NCBI GenBank assembly: GCA_012064415.1 | Contig: SSNU01001114.1 | Span: 1 to 64,000, forward strand | Direction: 5' to 3' | Origin: Gyrodactylus bullatarudis | Taxonomy: Eukaryota; Platyhelminthes; Monogenea; Gyrodactylidea; Gyrodactylidae | Length of the DNA: 64,000 bases | In this document: positions 49,371 through 59,300 of the stretch, piece after piece | How the letters are laid out: every line of letters starts with the position of its first letter | Numbering within the stretch: position 1 is the stretch's first letter | The notes under the pieces: generated by a model | Databases searched by the model: none | Seen by the model: only the letters and a program-made list of their open reading frames with translations | What the model was told of the DNA's origin: nothing | Made by a program: the position numbers and the translations under genes

Positions 49371-49650
49371 TCTGGAGGGCAAGGCTTTTTTAGATGCAAT
49401 TATCTAAAACTATAATACATATTTCATACATATAAGCATAGATCGATTGCCCATCCACCCTTTAATTCCTTATTATTCATATTCGTCAAGGTATATCTTG
49501 CAGATTATGCATAATTGGCAAAAAATATACCTTGACGAATATGAATAATAAGGAATTAAAGGGTGGATGGGCAATCGATCTATGCTTATATGTATGAAAT
49601 ATGTATTATAGTTTTAGATAATTGCATCTAAAAAAGCCTTGCCCTCCAGA
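49371..49650. repeat. 280-bp near-perfect inverted repeat
   Basis: Centred near 49510: TCTGGAGGGCAAGGCTTTTT at 49371 pairs with the end at 49650, with almost no loop. Part of the same sequence (GGAATTAAAGGGTGGATGGG) occurs a third time at 48946-49020. Confidence 0.85.
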
Positions 49651-50301
49651 TCAGCAGGAAAACTTGCAGATTATGCATAATCGGCAAACTATCCAAATTC
49701 GTCACAACATATATATGCAAGTTTAAGGAACATTATAAAATCTGACCAATAGCAATTATTCATCCCATTGGTTAATCTTGGATGAAAAATTCCTATTAGA
49801 TAATATTGAAGGTAGTTTAGGTTACAAGCGACTCATCCACTGAAGAAGGTACTTGACGTCTCTCTCTTTACTGAAATGTCTGGAAGAGGCTTTGGAAAAA
49901 AGGTTGGCTATATTCCGATTAAATTTATTTTCACTAATATTTACTAAAGATTTCAGATTCCATTATGATGGAAAAAAAAATTTTCATGTCGATTCAAAAA
50001 ATTTTTCTTAGTAAAGCTGGTTTTGTAATACAGATAGAGAATTTGACAAAAAGGAATTTCAAGAAAAATATTGCAAACAACAGATTGATGCATCTTGAGT
50101 ACTCAAAGAATATTCTTCCAAAGGTATACCTCTTGATTTGGATTTCGAAAATGTAACCACATATTTTATCAAGGTCTAGAAATTTTTTGAAGTTTTCTTG
50201 GAAACCAAGCTAAAAGGATTTATCACAATAAAATAAAGAACCGATAATTTGATCTCGGATCATCTGAATTTATTAATTTTCAAACAGTAAAAATGGTCGA
50301 A

Positions 50302-53300
50302 TTAAACTTTCATATTAAAGAGGAGAAAAGGATTAAAGAAACGTACAAAAGTTGTGAATGGAAAATTCTCTTTGGCGTCGTTTGGCGTGGGAATGGTTTT
50401 ATTGAGGCTCATTAAGTATTCCTTGATTTTATCATGAATGAATTTGGTGAGTTTCTTCTCTTCCTCCTTGTAGTGGCTAGGACTTTTTTTGCGCAAACTC
50501 TTTATTCTCGAGGAGTAACGATACCAGGCATGATCACTTGATGAATAAAAGGGTTCATTGATGGTGTTTGAGCAATTTCTGTATTGATGACTCATCATTG
50601 TATCCCAGACCTGTTGGCATGCTCCGTATATTAAATTTATGTAGTAATATGGCAGCCATTCTTGGTTTCCTTGCTGATTGAAATGTGTAAAGGAGTGACG
50701 GTCAATGTTTGAGGCATTGAGGAAAGAGACTAGAAAGGAAAAGTGAGTTAGTTATGATAATAAGTAATGTTGGTTAATATGGAGTTGGGGATTTATGATT
50801 TTTTAGCTTTTTGAACGGAAAAAATTGAGTTTTTCAATTATAATTAGGGTCCAAGGTATAAACTTACAATTTTTCAAATCACCTTTTAAAGATACACATG
50901 AGTAATGAGTAAAAGCTTTTAATAGTCGAGAAAGTAAGCAAATTTTCCTGATGATAAATCTATTTTTGAGACCTAAAGAATAGGCATTCATGTGCAGCTC
51001 TCCTCAAAAGATTGAGACTAGGTAATTAACTTTAGATGTGGCTCTCAAGAAACAGTTAGAGATATAAAGCGGTCAACGATATTTGATAATCAAGATCAAT
51101 AAAATTCTCAATAAGTAATAATTAGTTTGAAATCAATCACCAAAAAAATCAGGCCTGTGTAGGAGTACAAACTAGTCTTAATCTCATAATAGGAGAAATT
51201 ATTCTGAGATAAAATCGTCAAGATATCCCACAAGTGGGTATGTTGATCTCAACCGAAAAATTCGAAGTGTTCGATAAAATGATGTGCGAATATAGTGAAA
51301 AAGAAAAGCATGAAAATAAGGATATACTACAATATATTGCTCCAATATCTATCGAGATTATTATGAAAATGAAGATTAAATAATAAAGAACTTGTCTACA
51401 CATTGATGAATAAGAGACTAAAAATTGCTAACAAGTATACTCACAAGGGAATATTGGATTTGTACCTAGATTATCATGATTATTAATTACTTGTTAAATT
51501 GGAGAAAGCTAGTATGACCAATAAAACAAATCCTGACCTCGTTTAACAGAAGAGAACTGAAGAACAAATTTTGGAATAAAAAGATTATAATAATATAATT
51601 GATTCTAGACTCATGAGGAAGGCTTGAGAAAGGTTTATCACTTATGATTTACTTTTTCTCAAATCTTGCTTATGAGTCTAGAATCGAGAAATATTATTGA
51701 ATGCTTTGAAAAAAGGAGGGATACCTTGTCAATCTATAGTTTGGACAAATGCCTGACAAATCTCATATTACAACAATATAATTACTCACTCATTATAAAA
51801 CGGTATAGCTAATACATAACATGGTTTCAAATGTATTTTTCACTCTCAAGTTTACAAGTTTATTCGATGAAAGAGATTGATCATTTGGGGTTTCGCTGTA
51901 TTCAGCAATGTATCAATATATATTCGATGTGTATGATTTTGATAGAAAACTGTCCTTGAAGAATTCAGAATGGGTTTTGATAAACTTCCCATTCCATTTA
52001 AGGAAAAAGTCAAGCTTCTAGAAACTGATTATTTGAGGACTGCTCCGCATCAAGATCCTACCAACCGAATGTATGGCCCGATAAACAGGCGGCGGAACAT
52101 TATTTGAAGGCAAAAAGGATGGTTTATGTAGATTAAATTATCTCTTATAAGAGTGACAATTATCACTAGGGCCTTTTGAGAGTCTTTAAAATTCTACTAT
52201 TTCTATTTTTATCTAAAATTTTTGTATTTTTGGAATTTAATCCAAGTAACGGTGGGTAAAATCAACGAATGGAGTAGCATATTTGAATCTTACATTAGTG
52301 GCTAATTAGTTCAGGTACATAAATAAACTGATGAATAATGTAAAAGATTTCTCTAATGATGTTTTACAAAAATCATACAGAGTGTAGTATTGTCTTTTTG
52401 AAACTACGAAATTAGAGCTTGGAAAGGGTTACATAGTCTGAGGAATCTGACTAAGTAATAGGGGAAAAATTAAATAAAAATCAAAGTTCATGAGTTGTAA
52501 AAATACTTACAATTTCCAATTGAATTATTTAGGTACAATTGATTGCTAAAGTTTGGTGCAAAGAAACGATCCAACAAGGTTAGAGACCTATGCGACCAAG
52601 GATCCAATGGTACAAAATGATTCATTTGTCCCGTATAACCAGTAATAAGGCGTCTTTCAATAATTTCAATCTTGTTCATCAAGTAATCAATGCGAGAATT
52701 GAGTTCAGCATCAATCTTCTCCAGTCTAGCATAAGCGATCTGCATCCATTCAGAGTTTTTGGCCAACTTTTCTGTCTGTATACGATAATTCTGGCTCAAC
52801 TCTTCCAGGTAGTGCATACTAACAGAGACATTCTCTTCCATCTGGCGGATTCGATTCGTGATACGCATGAAGGCAGTCTCTTTTCTTATGCCAAGGATAG
52901 AACCCGAGGGGACAACATATTCATCAGCAAAATGATCTGATGCTTCGTTATCATCGGTATGACTGGTATCATTGTTCAGCATACTCAGAGAAGGTGAGTC
53001 TGGTTCTGAGATAGGCTTCATGGAATCTCGATTTGAATATTTGATGATAATCTTGGCAAGCTGATATGCTGAAAGGGGTGTAAGGGCGACAGGCTTGTTG
53101 ATTTTCTTTGGCCCAAATATTTCATTCTTCACTCGAGTTATATTACGATAGCCAGCTAACATGCGTATGAGAAAATTGCCACGTTGAATATCTAAATGTG
53201 GGTAGTGAAAATTTAATTTTCTTTAAAATAAAAACGAATGAACGATTTCATTCCCAGAAACTTATCGGAATTTTTCATTAGAAATATGAAAAGAACAAGG

Positions 53301-56300
53301 ATATTGTTGATCAAAATAATAATTCACATGAAAGGACTCCCTTATAAAATTATGAATGTATGCCCTTTATAGGTTCTAATACCTAGTGTGAAGAAGCATA
53401 TATCTAAGGTCTCAAATGAAATTAAATGATATTTAAATGTTGATGATCTATTAGGTTGTGCAACTTCCACAAAAAATTTTTTCTTCAAAAAAGATTTGGT
53501 ACCATTAGGGAGATATTAAATCACTATTTATATTTGAACATATCAAACCTAATTGACACGAAGATGAGAATTTACTATTTTTACAAAAAAACTCGATATT
53601 TTTGTCCAGATTCACGGAAAAAAATAATTTTTTTGAATTCTACGTGGAATAAGCTAATAAGTGGTTGATATTCAAAAAAAATTCAATCCGACCAATTTAG
53701 AATTAGTTCAATGTTGATCCCAAATATCATCACTTAACTACTTCGAATCCTCAAAATCGATGAAAACTTAGGGTTCAAAAGTTGAAAAGTGGAAATTTGG
53801 TGCATTTTCGATATCCAAAAATTGGCCTAGTTTTGGTCGGATTGAATTTTTTTTGAATATCAACCATTCCACGCAGAATTCAAAAAAATTATTTTTCTGT
53901 GAATCTGGATAAAAATATCGAGTTTTTTTGTAAAAATAGTAAATTCTCATCTTCGTATCAACTAGCTTTAGATATTTCTAAAGTATTAGAAAAGTATCAA
54001 TATTTCTGAGTGTTTTTCGATCAGAAAGATTTTCGTCAGATTGCCAGATATTATTTATTTGAAGATTCAACTTGGTGTTCTAGAGTATTCAGATGGCATT
54101 CCGTCTGATAATCACCATTTCAAATCTGAAGAACCTTTACTAACCGTCAACTTTAAATCAAAAAGATGAGTTAGGAAATGGATCAGGTTTCTTTTCTGAC
54201 CGGTTTCTTACTTCACCAGGAAGCTAACTTTACTGATTTCCAAATAATCTTTCTCAAGTTTTTTTTTATGAAATCATTTTTTGTATCCAGACTCAATAAT
54301 ATTGCGCAATCTATTATATTAGAAAATAAAAATTTTTATCGTGAATAGAATGATTTAATCAAGGTTGTTTTTTTTCTATCAGAGATGAGATTAGAATACA
54401 CCAAAAATAATAACAGATCACAATAGAATAATTCATTTTTGTACTCTTTTAATTAATTGTAAGACCGAATGGTCAAGTTTTCATCAGTAACTAATCGTTA
54501 AGCTTATAATGCTGGTGTATTTAACCAAAATGTTGAAGAAAAAAGGATGCCGAAAAGTGAGGAATAAGCTATATTTCAGGCATACTCATCAGCCTCTTAC
54601 ATGCCAAATATATAGTAAAATACAAAGAAAAATATGATAAAATCTGATTGGCTCTCTTGTGTTGGTTGTGGGCAGGGGGACATCAATGTGACATCATGTG
54701 ACATCATGAAAAAGAAAAACTTATAAGAATCTTTATGAGTAACAACTACCCTAGACAATTCATCCTCAATAACATGGAGTCGAGGGAGTCAAACAGAACG
54801 GACGAAGAAGAAGTCCAACCAGTATATCTGAGAGTACCTTTTAAAGGGGATAACCATGGGTCGATGTTAAAACAAAAAGTGAACCAGTTATTCCAAAATA
54901 CTTTCCCGAATAAGAAGGTCAGATACATCTTCAAAACAAATAAAATGTTTACGAATGAATCGAAGGATCTCTTAGATTATAACAAATCGTCTTTCGTAGT
55001 ATACAAGTTCAAGTGTCCTTGCAAAGCTGAGTACATTGGACATACAACTAGGAGATTAGAGGACCGATTAGAAGAGCACCTCTATACAGGTAACACAGCC
55101 GTTATAGATCATGTCAAGGTATGTGATAAAAAACCTTCCCCATCAAACTTTTACATCCTTTATAGACAAAATGGGAAGAACGTCAATGCTTTGAAAACTG
55201 CTGAAGCTTTCTACATTAAAAAGGAAAATCTCATTCTTTGTAAACAAAAGAAAATAGTCAAACCATTGGGTCTAAACTGGCCTAATGTCAATAGAAGTTC
55301 CAACCAAGTACAGATAAGCAGCCAACCTGGAGAATCCAGAAAGAGAAATAGGAACTCTAATGGTGGTTCCAACAACAATAAAATTACAAAATATTTTAGC
55401 CAGTAGAACCTTTGCCAAATGAGAACAAAGATCATATTTTACCAATTTTTATTTCTGTATTATTATTTTGATGAACATTAATTTTATAAAAAAAGAGTTT
55501 TATATAATTTTATTATACAATTACAATAGTAGACAATATTTGAAACATCCTATTCATAAGTTAACCTCATATATCATGTAAAACATTTTATACATACATG
55601 TACATATACCACCTTAAGGTGGGAAATATTTCCTTACAAACATAACCTCTACCCCCGTTTGACATGATGTCACATTGATGTCCCCCTGCCCACAACCAAC
55701 ACAAGAGAGCCAATCAGATTTTATCATATTTTTCTTTGTATTTTACTATATATTTGGCATGTAAGAGGCTGATGAGTATGCCTGAAATATAGCTTATTCC
55801 TCACTTTTCGGCATCCTTTTTTCTTCAATATGCTCTCAACGTTTGCACAGCTAACAGAAGACATTAAGAATTATCTTACTACTGTAACCAAAATGTACTA
55901 TTCAAATGTAAAAATCATAAAGAGACGTCTAGGATAAAGTGTTGAACAAGATAATAGGGTTCATACTTGATTGAGGCACTGGATGGAGTCCTTGAAAGAG
56001 AGATTGTTAAGTTCAATAAGAACCAAGCAGTCTTTTGTCTCCATCAAGGTGTTTGAATCATTTTACCAATCAGAATTTTAGATTTATCCACAGTTATTTT
56101 CATCTGATGGGTAGATTCCAAAAGTGCAGACAATCTGAAAGATCTAATCTCTTGGGTGAGTTAACGCTTCGATTGATGTTTCAAAATTGTCAATAACAAG
56201 CTTCTATCTCAAGCCTAATCTATTCATTTTATACGAGTCCACGGTTAAATGAATATGCTGCAGTTTATCGTTAACGAAACAACTAATATTCATATCAGTG

Positions 56301-59300
56301 AAATGCAGTCAATCAGCAGAGGTTCTTCACCTATAGTGGAATGACTGTAATATTTAGACAAATCTATTCCTTATAAGGAGATTGATAATAAACATTCCCC
56401 AAATATTTTCAGTATCAAAAAAAATCCAAAACTAGCTGGAACTTTTGAAAAATTACTCTTTGATTACACAGAAATTAAGGATAAAATTTGATTCAATTAA
56501 ATCCAAGTTCTTTTAATTGAAGTCTAGCCAGAAAAAAAGGGTTGAAAAGCTAGGTCTGAAAGTGAGAAATCTCGGCAACGATAGATATTTATAGATACAA
56601 TCTTTGAGATTCAGATCTCATAAAAATCTTCCAAATTCATCCCTGCGTAATAACTGAGCAATGAGCATTTTGAATAACTGCTATATATAGGATGAATCTC
56701 ATGAAAATGGTTAATCCACTTTTGGGATTACTTTATAGCTAATACATTTACATTTACACAATAAATTGGATTTCTCCATCTGAACAAGCCTTTAATCTAA
56801 CGCATGAGTGAAGAATTAAAACTAAAAATTTAAATGAAATGCTTACTATGTGTAATATCATCAATGTCAAAGTAGTCTAGGGCATGACTACACGACTGAT
56901 AGGAGATAAGGGGGGTGTTGAACATGCTCAATGGAAGTTGATTCTTTCCAACATCTTCTCCACCCACATTGTCATTACTCGATAGGGAGGATTTTTGATG
57001 ATTATTCGGGATATTTGGTTGGTTAGATTGTCGATAGTGAAAAGTTAAATGGCCATAATTAATGAGAATCTTTTGTAGGGATTGTACACAAGAATTCAAA
57101 TCATTCGACCATGTTAATATGGAGGTGTTTGAATTCGGATGCTCAAATGCTGAGTGTTGCATGTAGAGAAGATACTCGATTACCATGAGTTCGTCTGGAG
57201 CCAAGTTAATTTGGTCAATATCCTCCATTCGTATTTGAATATTTTCACCTAGATTTAGAGAAATTTATTATTCTTGCAACATGGGAAATACCTTTAGACG
57301 CTTATCAAAGATTTGCTATTTTTGTCATATTATTTTCGCCATTAAATTTCAATATAGAGAACATTATCTGGTGAAAAACAAAAAAGCTATGGAAGCCTTT
57401 ATTAATGATAACTAGGGAGTGCTTACAGGCTCCTTAAATCAGAAACAAAAATAATTTTTACTGGAGTCTACACAGTCTAAGTGATAAACTTTTTATTTCA
57501 GACTTCATCCCGGGCTTTGATTAAATACTAGTACTAATTGTTGGTTGGCTCATAATTTGATTATCAACTACAGTTGACTTCTCGGATTGTTCATTGATTG
57601 TTGGAAGAGACCCTTTTATCCCTTATTATTCGTTCGTTCTTTTTGCTCTAATTAATTACCAATTAGGCTACCTGTGAGATTAACAGAGATGAATAAATCA
57701 ATCATGATTCATTATTAGATTTGGAAAAATACTTTAATTCAGGAGTACATTTTCAAATGAAGATAAACAAAATGAAATTGAAAAAGATCATGATGAATAA
57801 TAATACTGGAAGCTAAAATTATTATTTATTAGAGTACTTTACGAATGAAAAGAATAGCAGTATCAATAATCTTGTGATGATCTTACTACGACTTGATTCA
57901 TCTATTAGAGCTACATACATTTAGTTCTTGAATAAATGGACAATTTATAACTTCTTTTCATTTTACTTATAATAAAATATTTGTAATCAATCGATGAGGA
58001 GTAAACTCACTACTTTCAGTTTTGGGTTCACTTGTCAGGAATGTTCCACGTATTAGATTGACAAAGTATTCTGAATTAATAAAAGATTAACTAATTTATT
58101 CTTAAAGACAGAGGCATAGATTATCTTATTAGAGATGTAGTCGGAATTTTTCACTAGAATGACACTATTTAAACTTATTGAGATTATGACAGTATGCTCA
58201 TTAAAACGAAATAAAAAGAAAATTTGAAAATTGTTTCAAGAAATATTGGAACTTGTGTTTTATCGAATCTTGGGTCTTATTTTTGCTCTAAAATGTTTAT
58301 TTTAGCACCCATCGCAATTCTAAAAAGACTGAAAGATAGTCTGCAAAATATTCAGTGCAACTTTTGAGCCAACCCTTCTCGTTAAAAAGCTATACACAAT
58401 AGTATCCCTCGAAAAAAAATCTCTTTGAAGCTGCTAGGACTGACGCGTGAGTGAAAATGGTTGAAATCTATGAATCTGTGAAAATTAGGGAAAATTTGAC
58501 AATTAATCTCTTAAAACTGAATGAGGTTCTCACTTGGATTAGATAGCAGTAAAAAATGTAATGAAACGAGTCTAAAGGTTAATAAAATTAGGCGATTTTT
58601 GAATTTTGAAAATGCACCAAATTTTCACGTTTTCTATAGGAAAATTGTCAATTCTCATATCAACTAACAGAATCTAAAAATGTGACAGAGCACAATGTTA
58701 GCCTAAAATTAAAAATGCCAATCAATATGATATCTTTCTTTCGTGTTAAATAGTAACAAATAGGTGTATCCTAGACGAAGGTTCTTAAACTCAAAATGGG
58801 GATACTTACGAGTAGCCTTGTAGAAGAAATTGGAATGTTCTTTAATTTTGATCTCTTCTGGTTTGACTGGGGGATTTTGACTAGTCTGATTGTTGCCATT
58901 ATTATTATTATTTGTTATCGTCATAGTGTTACTAGTGATGGTATTATCATTATCGGAGGACACATCAGTACCAGTTACATCGATGATTCCATCTTTTGGA
59001 CCAGTTTTATCTGGATTCGAGGGTATGTCTGATTTGGAACCAGTCTTTATTTCATGATTGTTGGAATCTTGTTTGGCTAGAAAGTTGAATTAATTAAATG
59101 AAAAGTGTCTAGAGCAGTTTCTGTTCAATCTCCACTAGCCCGTTTTGACCTCAGGTTTCCAAATGTAGCGTATATTATTATTTTTTTCAAAATTAGCAGA
59201 TTGTAAAATTAAGATTATTCCTAATAAAATGGTTATCTACCCCCTTTATTTGCCTAATTGGTATTATAATATCAGTTAAATTAATCATAGTTATTATCAT

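Larger units (their letters stand above)
48085..49706. mobile_element. Element with ~56-bp terminal inverted repeats and internal palindromes
   Basis: 48085-48140 (TGTGACGAATTTGGATAATT..TTTTCCTGCTGA) is the near-perfect complement of 49651-49706. Flanks ACATTTATATATGC and ACATATATATGC may be an imperfect target duplication. Inside are inverted arms around an assembly gap (48177-48272 with 48500-48595), a second foldback (49371-49650), a 66-bp direct repeat (about 48641-48706 and 48880-48947), and at least six copies of a palindrome of the type GATTATGCATAATC. I cannot assign it to a known transposon class. Confidence 0.75.
54533..55930 (+). mobile_element. 5'-truncated Penelope-like element with inverted terminal repeats
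   Basis: Perfectly colinear arms 54533-54699 and 55662-55828 (167 bp) enclose a GIY-YIG ORF. The right arm is followed at once by ATG of a MLSTFAQLTEDIKN frame (55830 on), as expected if the arm is a Penelope pLTR preceding the next ORF start. Reverse transcriptase is missing. Such partial, rearranged copies with inverted terminal repeats are typical for Penelope-like retroelements. It lies in an intron of the SUCO-like gene. Confidence 0.8.

Noticed and set aside
49882..49908. Start MSGRGFGKK resembling a histone H4 or RNA polymerase III subunit N-terminus
   Set aside because: Only nine codons precede a non-matching sequence; no following exon could be tied to it.
51970..52132. Frame MGFDKLPIPFKEKVKLLETD and a second frame ending AAEHYLKAKRMVYVD
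   Set aside because: It looks like a frameshifted fragment of a small protein, but I could not name the family, and it lies in an intron of the SUCO-like gene on the opposite strand.
52150..52175. TTATCAC-TAGGGCCTTTTGAG as another hAT-type end
   Set aside because: A matching right end and a target duplication were not found nearby, so it stays a single similar string.
57409..57425. ATAACTAGGGAGTGC as a transposon end
   Set aside because: Only TAGGG is shared; no partner end.
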